NCBI RefSeq assembly: GCF_023149135.1
Contig: NZ_JAIWJX010000002.1
Span: 1,178,001 to 1,242,000, forward strand
Length of the DNA: 64,000 nt
Source: Fictibacillus marinisediminis
GTDB taxonomy: Bacteria; Bacillota; Bacilli; Bacillales; Fictibacillaceae
Direction: 5' to 3'
Numbering within the stretch: the first letter of the stretch is position 1; the number at the start of each line of letters is the position of its first letter. A model generated the notes under the pieces. The model had not been told where the DNA came from, did not search any database, and was given only the letters and a program-made list of their open reading frames with translations. This document shows positions 1 through 7,430 of this stretch, piece by piece. The position numbers were made by a program, and so were the translations under genes.

Positions 1-222
1 GAGCTCTTCCTTCCACATGGAGGCAACTTCCTTCGGATGGCCAATCACCTCTGAAAAAAGTAAATGCCACTCTTCCGCCGTCTTTTTTTCGTCTTCTTTT
101 TCTGCCAATAGCTCATAGAGATGGGCATCGTAGTCCTGTACAATGCTTTCTCGCTGGGGGTGTTTCTTTAATTCCTTTTTTAATTGCTGTAAATAATGTT
201 CTTTAGCTTCAAGATGGATCAT
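1..222 (-). CDS. HAAS/DUF1700-like signalling protein (N-terminal part, cut by window edge)
   Basis: The first 74 codons are visible on the minus strand, from the ATG at 222 to the window edge. The peptide starts MIHLEAKEHYLQQLKKEL and continues with an acidic/aromatic helix and a GHPKEVASMWKEEL segment. This is the usual pattern of the HAAS domain found at the N-terminus of DUF1700-type membrane proteins. Its ATG overlaps the last 14 nt of the PadR gene, so the two are probably translationally coupled. PadR-HAAS pairs are a recurrent Firmicutes arrangement in which PadR controls the membrane partner. The C-terminal membrane part lies outside the window, so the exact subfamily is open. Confidence 0.65.
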   Translation of the reverse strand, partial: MIHLEAKEHYLQQLKKELKKHPQRESIVQDYDAHLYELLAEKEDEKKTAEEWHLLFSEVIGHPKEVASMWKEEL

Positions 223-550
223 GCTCCGTACCTCTCATCACCTTGTTTATTACTTGAACGAATTGCTCCCATTCAGATGTCTTTTCTTTTAGCATCTGTA
301 TGCCTTCTTCGATAATCCGGTAGTATTTTCGTGCCGGACCCTTTGCTTGTTCTTGCCAGTAGCACTCAATGTATTCCTGTTTTTCAAGCTTGTGAAGGGC
401 AGGATAGAGAGTGCCTTCTTTCACCTGTAAGTGCTGGTCACTGCGTTTTTCCAGCTCTTTTACAAGCTCGTACCCATACATATCCCGCTCAGCCAGCAAC
501 TGAAGAACAATCAAGGAAGTACTGCCTTTTAAAAGTTCACGATTAAACAT
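209..550 (-). CDS. PadR family transcriptional regulator
   Basis: This is a 113-residue winged-helix protein. Residues 1-85 carry the PadR signature: LLKGSTSLIVLQLLAERDMYG, a helix YELVKELEKRS, the wing entry KEGTLYPALHKLEKQEYI and the GPARKYYRIIEEG beta-hairpin. A C-terminal helix for dimerisation follows. PadR proteins are usually autorepressors that also silence a neighbouring membrane protein or efflux gene. Here the co-transcribed partner is the HAAS protein overlapping its 3' end. The ATG at 550 has an AGGTGA ribosome binding site. The effector is unknown. Confidence 0.9.
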   Translation of the reverse strand: MFNRELLKGSTSLIVLQLLAERDMYGYELVKELEKRSDQHLQVKEGTLYPALHKLEKQEYIECYWQEQAKGPARKYYRIIEEGIQMLKEKTSEWEQFVQVINKVMRGTEHDPS

Positions 551-695
551 TTATTTTCACCTACCTAGAATTAAAAGGTATAGTAGCATCTTAGCATAAA
601 TAGGGAAAAATGTTCAAGTAAAGTTTGGAAAAACCATGCTATACTTAATTGGAGGGAATTCCCTTTTTTAAATGCAGTGCAAAGGAGGCCTCGTC

Positions 696-814
696 ATGAT
701 TATCAAGTGGATCAAACAAAGATAATTAAGGGTGCAGGCCAAATACTCCGTAGAGAGTTTATTGATCTGCGCCAAAAATACGGCGGTTGGATAATAAAAA
801 CACGGAGGTATTAA
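696..814 (+). other. possible leader peptide or eroded small ORF upstream of the hydrolase
   Basis: A perfect AAAGGAGG at 681-688 is followed 7 nt later by an ATG at 696 that opens only a 9-codon peptide (MIIKWIKQR, stop at 723). In another frame a GTG at 707 opens a 35-codon ORF ending at 814, two bases before the hydrolase ATG at 817. A single indel would join the two into one small protein. Either a coupled leader peptide or a decayed gene is possible. No family is recognised. Confidence 0.25.
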
Positions 815-816
815 AC

Positions 817-1658
817 ATGAGAGAACAAATACTGAACATTAATAAAGTAGAGATATGTACAGAATGCTTTGGAAATCCAAAAGATCCTGCGATGCTGCTG
901 ATCATGGGAGCGATGTCTTCTTTAGACTGGTGGGATGAGGACTTCTGTCTCCGCCTCGCAGATTCAGGGCGGTTCGTTATCCGCTACGATCATCGGGATT
1001 TAGGAAGATCGACGGTTTATGAGCCGGGCACGTCAAACTATTCGATAACGGACTTAGCTGATGATGCAGCTGGTGTATTGGATGCTTATTCGATTGAGAA
1101 AGCCCATATTATCGGGATGTCGTTGGGCGGTATGATCGGCCAAATCCTTGCTTTGAGGTATCCGGAACGTGTTCTTACTTTAACAGCCATTGCTTCAAGC
1201 GTGTTTGGAACAGAGCAGGAGAAGCTGCCCCAATGGATCAGCGCGTTCTGGATTATCATACGAAAAGCGCTTCTGTGGACTGGTCAGATCGTGAATCGGT
1301 CATCGCTTATCTTGCGGATGGCTGGAAAACACTAGCCGGTTCGAAGCCATATGAGCAGGAGAGAATGTATAAACTGGGAGAACGGGAAGTGAACCGGGCG
1401 AAACAAATACCGAGCCGATTCAATCACGCCATGCTTCAGGGCGGAAAGGAATATTATGACAGGATGGATGAAATCAGTGTGCCAACGGTCATCATTCATG
1501 GCACAGAAGACCCTGCTCTGCCGTATGAGCACGGATTGGCCCTCGCAAAATCCATACCTCATGCAGAATTAGTAACTCTTGAAGGAACAGGTCATGAGAT
1601 TCATAGTGAAGACTGGAATCAAATTATAGAATCAGTTATAGACTTGAGTTCGCGATAA
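817..1658 (+). pseudogene. alpha/beta hydrolase, broken by a frameshift near 1222-1235
   Basis: Two adjacent frames together encode one alpha/beta-fold hydrolase of about 280 residues. The first frame (from ATG 817, GGAGG at 804-808) carries the fold start, the HDR-like YDHRDLGRS motif and the nucleophile elbow GMSLGG, and runs to about 1232. The family reading then continues in another frame from about 1233 (MDQRVLDYHTK) and supplies the acid (HGTEDPALPYEHG) and the histidine (GTGHEIHS). Both parts are needed for a complete catalytic triad. A one-base indel near the CCCC at 1229-1232 explains the break. It could be a true pseudogene or a sequencing error, because no other decay is visible. 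A strong terminator follows. Confidence 0.75.
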
Positions 1659-1676
1659 AAGATTAAGAGAACAGAA

Positions 1677-1706
1677 GCAGCCGTTTCACGCAACGGCTGC
1701 TTTTTT
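1677..1706 (+). terminator. rho-independent terminator of the hydrolase transcript
   Basis: A 9-bp stem GCAGCCGTT/AACGGCTGC with a 6-nt loop is followed by six T residues. Confidence 0.9.
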
Positions 1707-1796
1707 GCGTTGAGCCTCATTTATTTTAAATTTACTGTTTAACCTCGAGAGGAAAACGGGAAATATCACACTAAATCATTGAATCGGGGGTAGAGA

Positions 1797-2651
1797 ATGG
1801 CCATCACACTCAAACCAACGGAAAAAGCATTGTGCAGAAGCGAATATGATTCACTCGTCAGTGTAATCGTATGTGAACCCAAGTTTATGCATATCTCTGA
1901 AGTGATCAATGAAACACAGCGGCATTATGCAGATGAAAATATAAACAGGACATTAGCATCCAATCAGCATCAGAAATTTGTCCGGACCCTTCGATCTCAT
2001 GGAGTTGAGGTGATTGAACTTCCCCCGCATCAGGAATTTCCTGAGCAGGTATTTACACGTGATATTGGCTTTACACTGGGGTCCACTATTTTTGTTTCTT
2101 CTATGGGAAGTAAAATCAGGCAAGGTGAGGAAGATATCTTAAAAGAATGGCTGGGAAACAAAAATGTCCGCCTTCAAGAGATTTCAAATGGAAAGATGGA
2201 GGGCGGAGACGTGCTGATTGATGGGGATACGATCTATATTGGTGTAAGCGGCCGGACAGCACAGTCGTCGATTAAGTCTTTGCGGGAAATGCTGCCAGAC
2301 TACAATGTAGTCTCCATGCCGTTTAATCCAAAGTATCTGCATCTTGATTGTGTATTCAACATTCTCTCTTCGACGGAAGCACTCGTATTTCCGCAGGCAT
2401 TCCGTAAAAAGGAACTGGACTTTTTAAGCAAAAGATATGATTTGATTGAAGTGAGCAAGGAAGAACAGTTCTCGTTAGGCACGAACGTACTCTCCATTGG
2501 GGATAAAAAAGTGTTCAGCCTGCCCGTGAATCCTAAGGTGAACAACAATCTTCGAAAAAGAGGATATGAAGTCATTGAAGTCGACTTATCTGAGATCATC
2601 AAATCAGGTGGTTCGTTCCGCTGCTGCACAATGCCCATCTTAAGAAAATAA
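1797..2651 (+). CDS. ykgA: dimethylarginine dimethylaminohydrolase-family amidinohydrolase (YkgA-like)
   Basis: This 284-residue cytosolic protein of the guanidino-modifying (pentein) superfamily resembles Bacillus subtilis YkgA in length and motifs. Visible landmarks in order are a substrate-binding FTRDIGF (about 87-93), EGGDVLIDGD (about 138-147), the catalytic histidine in YLHLDCVFN (about 181-189) and the catalytic cysteine near the end in GGSFRCCTMP (about 270-279). Enzymes with this Glu/His/Cys arrangement hydrolyse arginine-type guanidines to citrulline plus an amine. The actual substrate of the YkgA branch is not established. It is a single-gene transcript between two terminators. 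The ATG has a GGGGGTAGAG upstream. Confidence 0.85.
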   Translation: MAITLKPTEKALCRSEYDSLVSVIVCEPKFMHISEVINETQRHYADENINRTLASNQHQKFVRTLRSHGVEVIELPPHQEFPEQVFTRDIGFTLGSTIFVSSMGSKIRQGEEDILKEWLGNKNVRLQEISNGKMEGGDVLIDGDTIYIGVSGRTAQSSIKSLREMLPDYNVVSMPFNPKYLHLDCVFNILSSTEALVFPQAFRKKELDFLSKRYDLIEVSKEEQFSLGTNVLSIGDKKVFSLPVNPKVNNNLRKRGYEVIEVDLSEIIKSGGSFRCCTMPILRK

Positions 2652-2670
2652 GCAAGTCATATAGAAATGG

Positions 2671-2697
2671 AATGCCGCCTTTAAGGTGGCATTTTTT
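2671..2697 (+). terminator. terminator of ykgA-like gene
   Basis: Stem AATGCCGCC/GGTGGCATT (one G-T pair) with a short loop, followed by a T-run. Confidence 0.85.
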
Positions 2698-2804
2698 ACA
2701 GGTGATCTTGCAGTTTCAACAAAAGGCTCTCAGGGTACTGTTTCATATAACTGCAATAGCTGAGTCAGTAATTTGAATCTAGTGGATGCAATGGAGGGAT
2801 ATGC

Positions 2805-3536
2805 TTGAAAACAGCGAATAAATATCTTCTTGAAAAAGAAGATATGACAAACCCGGAAATCGTTCCGGAATGGGTGATTCGAGAATATATAAACTTTCAT
2901 GAGACAGTGACAGATCAAACGTTTCCTTGCTATTTCGGCATGAATGCGGAAAAGAAGGGCGAGCTGCGGTATGCCTATGTTTCAAAGGGAGATTGGTCAA
3001 ACTTGCCTGGAGCCGTCGAAGAATTTATCCAGCTGTTTGATGCACCGAAACTCATTCGCCACGGATTATTTGTTTTTGTAGAGCCGGAAACAGAAGAGAA
3101 ATCCATTCCTTACTACAGGGAATATTTCTGGAACCTGCTTCAATACATGCATGATCAGGATGAGAAAGATTGGCCTGAGGATAAGCCTACAGATCCGGAT
3201 CATTATTTATGGAATTTTACCTTTGCAGGAGAGCCGTTCTTTGTGTTCGGAAATGCACCAGCCTACAAACAGAGAAAAACAAGAGACCTTGGCAACAGTC
3301 TTGTACTTGGGTTCCAGCCGCGAAGAATATTCGAGGGTCTTGAAGGAACATCGAAAGGCGGCATCATGTCACGGGATAAGGTTCGGGAACGGGTGGAAAA
3401 GTGGGATAATCTGCCGAAGCATCCGAACATCAGCCATTATGGCGACCCTGAGCACCGTGAGTGGAAGCAATACTTTATCGGTGATGATGTAAGACCAATT
3501 GAGGGCAAATGCCCCTTCCATTATAGAAAAAATTAA
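2805..3536 (+). CDS. YqcI/YcgG family protein
   Basis: This 243-residue soluble protein matches the YqcI/YcgG family, whose function is unknown. Typical features are the N-terminal CYFG motif followed by a KGELRYAYV strand, a central W/F-rich EYFWNLLQYMHDQD helix, the WNFTFAGEPFFVFGNAPAY core and the C-terminal CPFHYRK tail, where a conserved cysteine and histidine sit together. The start is taken as TTG 2805 because GGAGGG at 2793-2798 is correctly spaced. The ATG at 2801 gives only a six-codon peptide. Members are common in Bacilli and often appear in redox or stress contexts, but nothing in the neighbourhood fixes a role. Confidence 0.8.
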   Translation: MKTANKYLLEKEDMTNPEIVPEWVIREYINFHETVTDQTFPCYFGMNAEKKGELRYAYVSKGDWSNLPGAVEEFIQLFDAPKLIRHGLFVFVEPETEEKSIPYYREYFWNLLQYMHDQDEKDWPEDKPTDPDHYLWNFTFAGEPFFVFGNAPAYKQRKTRDLGNSLVLGFQPRRIFEGLEGTSKGGIMSRDKVRERVEKWDNLPKHPNISHYGDPEHREWKQYFIGDDVRPIEGKCPFHYRKN

Positions 3537-3548
3537 GTCCTCATTGCT

Positions 3549-3598
3549 GGTGCCAGGCACCCCATTTACACACTTGTGTAATTGAGGTGCCTGGCACC
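3549..3598. repeat. REP-like palindromic element (GGTGCCAGGCACC type)
   Basis: Two 13-bp arms, GGTGCCAGGCACC (3549-3561) and GGTGCCTGGCACC (3586-3598), are exact reverse complements, and each arm is itself nearly palindromic. The 24-bp interval contains a second nested stem, TTACACA/TGTGTAA. The whole unit can fold into a long cruciform or hairpin. Similar GGTGCC-palindromes are dispersed repeats in Bacillales. No second copy is seen in this window. It lies just upstream of the TATAAT box at 3608-3613 of the next gene. Confidence 0.75.
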
Positions 3599-3638
3599 AA
3601 TTTGCGTTATAATAGTAAAAGTTTAAAGGGGGAAATGC

Positions 3639-4316
3639 ATGATGACGATTCAATGGGAACAGATGAGAGGTCAAAATTCAGCTAGGATGGATGAAGTGCT
3701 GGCACTGTACGACCGGTCATTTCCCCTGGAGGTAAGAGAACCTCATGATGTATTTTACAGCGGCTTCCAGTATGCACAGACCGCTGCGCCCAATCAATTC
3801 TGTTTGCTGATCGGCGTGGAAGGGGACCAGCTTTTATCATTTGCATCCGGGCACTATTTAGCAGAAGTGAATACAGGCTTTGTTGTTTATATCGCTGCAG
3901 ACTCCAACCACCGAAACAGGGGTATGGGATCAAAAACACTTGCTAAAATGGAAGACGTCTTCAATGAAGCAGCCTTTTTAGCGGGGAAGAGCAAGGTGAG
4001 CGGCATTATTTTGGAAACAGAAAAGGAAGAAGAAGCTGCTACAACAATGGAAGAAATGGAATGCAGAAAACGAATGCAGTTTTTTGCAAAAAACCAATAT
4101 CAACCCTGTCTTGGTATAGACTATGTGCAGCCTCCGCTTCATTCGGAAGGCCCCACAGTTCCTCTTAATCTGCTATTTAAGAATTTGGACGGTGAAAATG
4201 TCCATGATGAACATGTATGGGAGATTGTCCAGCAGATCTACTCTGAAAAGTATAGCGCGGTGAATAATATTGAAAACACGATTCTTGGGAATTGCCTGAA
4301 ACAGATGGGCATCTAA
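3639..4316 (+). CDS. GNAT family N-acetyltransferase
   Basis: This 225-residue protein has a GNAT acetyl-CoA site: strand VVYIAADSNHRNRGMGSKTL (about 82-101) fits the R/Q-x-x-G-x-G/A loop, preceded by an aromatic/hydrophobic beta-4 and followed by a long helix. The C-terminal 70 residues (NLLFKNLDGENVHDEHVWEIVQQIYSEKY) are outside the usual fold and may determine substrate choice. Two in-frame ATGs (3639, 3642) follow an AAAGGGGGA site. A TATAAT at 3608-3613 suggests its own promoter, with the -35 region inside the REP-like palindrome. The substrate is unknown. Confidence 0.75.
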   Translation: MMTIQWEQMRGQNSARMDEVLALYDRSFPLEVREPHDVFYSGFQYAQTAAPNQFCLLIGVEGDQLLSFASGHYLAEVNTGFVVYIAADSNHRNRGMGSKTLAKMEDVFNEAAFLAGKSKVSGIILETEKEEEAATTMEEMECRKRMQFFAKNQYQPCLGIDYVQPPLHSEGPTVPLNLLFKNLDGENVHDEHVWEIVQQIYSEKYSAVNNIENTILGNCLKQMGI

Positions 4317-4352
4317 TAATTGTGTGTAAATATTTATATATTCATGGTCCAT

Positions 4353-4380
4353 TTGACAAATAACGATAAGATGATAGTAT
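4353..4380 (+). promoter_or_regulatory. sigma-A type promoter in the gap before mreC
   Basis: TTGACA at 4353-4358 and TAGTAT at 4375-4380 are separated by 16 bp. The predicted start is near 4387, about 140 bp upstream of the mreC-like ATG, and a hairpin plus T-tract lies between them. Confidence 0.6.
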
Positions 4381-4386
4381 TGTGTG

Positions 4387-4484
4387 ATCTGTTTATATTC
4401 AGCTATGTTAATATATGGTAGGAGAAATAAATTATAAATTGACTTGCAGGCGGCAGCAGATCAAAAGCATTTTGCTGCCTTTTA
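4387..4484 (+). ncRNA. candidate short leader or small RNA ending in a terminator hairpin
   Basis: Downstream of the promoter at 4353-4380 the sequence has no well-supported ORF and ends in GGCAGCA (4452-4458) pairing with TGCTGCC (4473-4479), followed by TTTTA. A transcript of about 100 nt would stop here before reaching the mreC-like gene. It may be an attenuator for that gene or an independent small RNA. Reading is from sequence only. Confidence 0.35.
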
Positions 4485-4524
4485 CTATGATTGAAACAAT
4501 AACATGAAAGGTGAATTTTCATTC

Positions 4525-5301
4525 ATGAGATTTTTAAGTTTTAAATTTCTGCTTTTATTATTTTGTACGGCTGTTTTAGCCGTAATGCTGCTGTATTACT
4601 TCACAAATATTAATATTCCTGGAAAACAACCCATTCTTAATGTCATTCATAATGTTAAAGATATGGCTTCCATCGAAAAAGAAAATAAAATCTTAAAATC
4701 AAAGCTCCAGGAACAGGAATCTCTTTCTGTACAAAAAGTGGAGCTCGAAAAAGAAAATAAAAACCTTCAAGCCGTTGTAGATAAAACTAAAGAAGTAAAA
4801 CAATACGATCCCTTGCAAGCCAGCGTGATGTACAGAAATTCTGATCCATCCAGCTGGTATGAAACCGTTGTTATTGATAAAGGAAGCCAAGACCAGGTTC
4901 AAAACAATATGGCTGTTATTACAAAGGACGGATTGATCGGAAAAATAACCAATGTAAAACCAACATACTCAGAAGTCAAGCTGCTCAGCAGCAAAGATAA
5001 AAGGTACCGTATCTCTGCCTCCATCAAGGGGAAAAAGAACATCAACGGTATCCTGAACGGCTACGACCCGAGCAATAAATATTTAATGGTACGTGACATT
5101 TTGAATAAAAACATTAAAAAGGGTGAAAAGGTAGTAACTTCAGGATTGGGCGAGATTCTGCCGCCTAACCTGGATATCGGAACCATCGTGAAGGTGAAAC
5201 CGGATCCCTACGGACTGACAAGCATTGCTTACATTAAACCGTCCGCCGATTTTTATGACATTAATCAGGTTGTCATCCTCAGATCGTCCGCCAATCAATA
5301 A
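4525..5301 (+). CDS. MreC-like rod shape-determining protein, solitary copy
   Basis: The 258-residue protein has an N-terminal transmembrane segment (about 5-27, LSFKFLLLLFCTAVLAVMLL), a coiled coil (about 50-90, rich in K/E/L heptads) and the MreC beta-domain, with hallmark stretches ASVMYRNSDPSSWYETVVIDKG, GLIGKI, LLSSKDKRYRISASI and VVTSGLGEILPPNLDIGTIV. MreC scaffolds the elongasome at the outer face of the membrane. It normally sits in mreBCD, but here neither mreB nor mreD is adjacent, so this is probably a paralogue. ATG 4525 is preferred because AAAGGTGA (4507-4514) is well spaced. The ATG at 4504 lacks a site. Confidence 0.85.
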   Translation: MRFLSFKFLLLLFCTAVLAVMLLYYFTNINIPGKQPILNVIHNVKDMASIEKENKILKSKLQEQESLSVQKVELEKENKNLQAVVDKTKEVKQYDPLQASVMYRNSDPSSWYETVVIDKGSQDQVQNNMAVITKDGLIGKITNVKPTYSEVKLLSSKDKRYRISASIKGKKNINGILNGYDPSNKYLMVRDILNKNIKKGEKVVTSGLGEILPPNLDIGTIVKVKPDPYGLTSIAYIKPSADFYDINQVVILRSSANQ

Positions 5302-5360
5302 GATCTTTCCTAAACGTTATAAGGTACTTTCTAAATCTGCTTATTTACTTTAAATGATAG

Positions 5361-5385
5361 GTTTAAAGTGTGGACAATAGGATAT
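5361..5385 (+). promoter_or_regulatory. sigma-B-like promoter of wrbA
   Basis: GTTTAA (5361-5366) and GGATAT (5380-5385) are spaced by 13 bp, close to the general-stress sigma-B consensus (GTTTAA, 12-15 bp, GGGTAT). The wrbA ATG follows 40 bp downstream. Confidence 0.55.
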
Positions 5386-5425
5386 TAAAGAGATATGTAC
5401 TTTTATAACGAAGGAGATGGATTGC

Positions 5426-6037
5426 ATGTCAAACGTAAAACTGGCGGTCATCTATTACAGTTCTACAGGAACAAACTACAAGCTGGCGAATTGGGCTGCG
5501 GAAGGCGGAAAAGAAGCAGGAGCAGAAGTAAAAGTGGTAAAAGTGCCTGAACTTGCACCACCTGAGGCCATTGAATCAAATGCTGCATGGAAAGCGCACG
5601 TAGATGAGACGAAGGACGTTCCTGAAGTCTCTCTAAATGATTTAGAGTGGGCAGATGCAATTATATTCAGCATCCCTACCCGTTTTGGAAATGTGCCTGC
5701 TCAGGTTAAGCAATTTCTCGATACGACGGGCGGCCTTTGGTTTAACGGAAAACTGGTAAATAAAGTGGCTAGTGCCATGACATCTGCCCAGAATCCGCAT
5801 GGCGGCCAAGAAGCTACGATTCTTTCCTTATATACAACGATGTATCATTGGGGAGCTATTGTTGCGGCGCCGGGCTATACCGATCCCGTCCTGTATGGTG
5901 CAGGCGGCAATCCTTATGGAACAAGTGTTACCGTTGACCAGAATGGAAACATGAAAGAGGATGTAAAGGATGCGGTCATTCATCAGGCGAAACGGACAGT
6001 GACCGTTGCCGAGTTGGTTAAAAAAGGAAATCAATAA
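5426..6037 (+). CDS. wrbA: NAD(P)H:quinone oxidoreductase WrbA (flavodoxin-like)
   Basis: This 203-residue flavodoxin-fold protein has the FMN phosphate loop YYSSTGTNYKLA (about 10-21), the WrbA insertion segment before ADAIIFSIPTRFGNVPAQVKQFLD, the LWFNGKLVNKVASAMTSAQNPHGGQE region and a C-terminal PGYTDPVLYGAGGNPYGTS loop typical of WrbA. The family reduces quinones by two electrons in the cytosol and protects against oxidative stress. ATG 5426 is chosen because AAGGAG (5411-5416) lies 9 nt upstream. The ATG at 5417 would touch the binding site. A sigma-B-like promoter supports stress induction, and a terminator follows. Confidence 0.9.
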   Translation: MSNVKLAVIYYSSTGTNYKLANWAAEGGKEAGAEVKVVKVPELAPPEAIESNAAWKAHVDETKDVPEVSLNDLEWADAIIFSIPTRFGNVPAQVKQFLDTTGGLWFNGKLVNKVASAMTSAQNPHGGQEATILSLYTTMYHWGAIVAAPGYTDPVLYGAGGNPYGTSVTVDQNGNMKEDVKDAVIHQAKRTVTVAELVKKGNQ

Positions 6038-6058
6038 AAATAAACATTTAAAAGTAAT

Positions 6059-6090
6059 AGCCGATTCTCTAAAATAGGGAATCGGCTTTA
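6059..6090. terminator. terminator after wrbA
   Basis: Stem AGCCGATTC/GAATCGGCT with an 11-nt loop followed by TTTA. It separates wrbA from the convergent gerPD-like gene and may serve both. Confidence 0.75.
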
Positions 6091-6114
6091 CCTCTTCCAT
6101 TAAGATGCGGGCCC

Positions 6115-6396
6115 TCATCTGCCTGAAGGAGCTGCTGGAGCGCCCGGTGCGGCAGGTGTTAACGGCACGGATACCCCAGCCTGCGCAGGTGTAGCAGGAG
6201 CAGGTGGCTTCGTTTGAAGTGTACCCTGAACCGGAATCAGTAAAGGACCAACAACGAGTGAGGTAGGCGGTGTATCAAAGGCCGAACCGGTTGAGATGGA
6301 TTCAGCATCACCGATCAATAAGATAGAGGAGATGCTGACACCCAAAATATTGACCTCATGTACAGCGAGTTTGCGGTTGATCACTTTAACGTTCAA
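6115..6396 (-). CDS. GerPD-like spore germination protein with a Pro/Ala-rich tail
   Basis: The first 55 residues match the small GerPD/GerPF type: VINRKLAVHEVNILGVSISS, then LLIGDAESISTGSAFDTPP and SLVVGPLLIP. GerP proteins are made in the mother cell and help germinants cross the spore coat. Classical GerPD is about 58 residues. This one has about 35 extra residues that are almost only Pro, Ala, Gly and Thr. It stands alone, not in a gerPABCDEF operon. The start is TTG at 6396 with AGGAG 8 nt upstream. A CATATAGTA at 6444-6436 (minus strand) fits a sigma-K -10 box, but no good -35 is seen. Confidence 0.7.
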   Translation of the reverse strand: MNVKVINRKLAVHEVNILGVSISSILLIGDAESISTGSAFDTPPTSLVVGPLLIPVQGTLQTKPPAPATPAQAGVSVPLTPAAPGAPAAPSGR

Positions 6397-6517
6397 TGCT
6401 TCATCTCCTGTTCTAAGGTAGGAATGCGTAATGCATACTATATGTATGGAGAAGACTATTTCTTTATGAATGTTTTTTACGCATATGCAGGCCTAAAATA
6501 TATTATTAAGGAAAGGC

Positions 6518-6553
6518 AAAAGGCAGACCCACCGGTGAGAGGATCTGCCTTTT
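6518..6553 (-). terminator. terminator of modA
   Basis: A 10-bp stem AAAAGGCAGA/TCTGCCTTTT with a 16-nt loop, directly after the modA stop on the minus strand. Confidence 0.85.
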
Positions 6554-6554
6554 C

Positions 6555-7349
6555 TTAATTGATCTTTTTAAATCCGTATTTTTCAAGAGTCTTTACGGAC
6601 GAATCGCTCTTTAGAAATGTATAGAATTTTTGGGCCTCTCCTTTATGTTTCGAATCTTTGATGACTCCTAAGGGGTAAACGATTGGAGAATGAGATTCAG
6701 GATCAGCGGAGGCAGCTATCTTTACTTTTTTTGAAACCAGTGCATCTGTCCTATAAACGACCCCTGCATCGACATTCCCCGTTTCAACATAGGAAAGAAC
6801 TTGACGCACATCCTTTGCATAGACCAGCTTTGGTTTTACTTCTCTCCATACCTTCATGTTTTTAAAAGATTCCAGGGCATATTGGCCGGCGGGCACGGCT
6901 TCAGGCGTCCCGATGGAGATCTTTTTAACAGAGTTGTTCGTTAAATCACTGAACGACCTTATTCCGGATTCAGGCCCTTTTGGAACAATCAGGACTAAAT
7001 CGTTTCCTACTATATCTGTACCCTCTTTCTTTTCAATACTTCCATCCTTTACAAGGGCTTCAAACTTGTCCTGAGCTGCAGAGAAAAATAGATCAACAGG
7101 TGCTCCTTGCGAGATTTGCTGCTGCAATGTACCTGAAGCGCCAAAATTGAAATGCAGGTTCACGTCGGGATGCTTTTTCTCGTATGTATGCTGAAGGTCT
7201 GTAAGAGCATCCTTTAGGCTTGCGGCAGCGGAAATCGTTAAGTTCGTTTGTTTTTCTTTTGAAGCCTGATCCTTATCCGTTTGGCCCGTACAAGCCGTAA
7301 TTGTCGTGAACAAAAAAAGAAGCAGAAGCAGGCTTACCGTTTTTTTCAT
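6555..7349 (-). CDS. modA: molybdate ABC transporter substrate-binding lipoprotein ModA
   Basis: This 264-residue exported lipoprotein starts with a signal peptide and lipobox (LLFLFTTITAC, Cys at about 20), followed by the ModA fold: ISAAASLKDALTDLQ, NFGASGTLQQQISQGAPVDLFFSA, a KISIGTPEAVPAGQYA segment and a VDAGVVYRTDA hinge strand. The conserved serines in the AAASLK and GASGTLQ loops coordinate the oxyanion. It captures molybdate (possibly tungstate) outside the membrane for an ABC importer. The permease and ATPase (modB, modC) are not next to it. It is divergent from a molybdate-sensor-like regulator with a repeat-rich intergenic region. Confidence 0.92.
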   Translation of the reverse strand: MKKTVSLLLLLFLFTTITACTGQTDKDQASKEKQTNLTISAAASLKDALTDLQHTYEKKHPDVNLHFNFGASGTLQQQISQGAPVDLFFSAAQDKFEALVKDGSIEKKEGTDIVGNDLVLIVPKGPESGIRSFSDLTNNSVKKISIGTPEAVPAGQYALESFKNMKVWREVKPKLVYAKDVRQVLSYVETGNVDAGVVYRTDALVSKKVKIAASADPESHSPIVYPLGVIKDSKHKGEAQKFYTFLKSDSSVKTLEKYGFKKIN

Positions 7350-7390
7350 GAGAGGATTCCCCCAATTACCAATATTTAATACATACTTAT

Positions 7391-7430
7391 TATAACTGAT
7401 TATAACTAGATATAACTAGTTATAATAAAT
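7391..7430. promoter_or_regulatory. four phased 10-bp repeats between modA and its regulator (operator candidate)
   Basis: Four consecutive 10-bp blocks start with TATAA: TATAACTGAT, TATAACTAGA, TATAACTAGT and TATAATAAAT. The third plus the start of the fourth form a perfect palindrome, TATAACTAGTTATA (7411-7424). One repeat per helical turn in a divergent regulator/target gap is what a cooperatively binding repressor site looks like. The regulator identity is inferred. Confidence 0.65.

Noticed and set aside
787..816. TTG at 787 as hydrolase start
   Set aside because: The ATG at 817 has GGAGG at 804-808 with proper spacing. The TTG would place that site inside the coding region.
6436..6444. 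Sigma-K promoter for the gerPD-like gene as a confident site
   Set aside because: The CATATAGTA -10 fits, but no -35 AC element is at the right distance.
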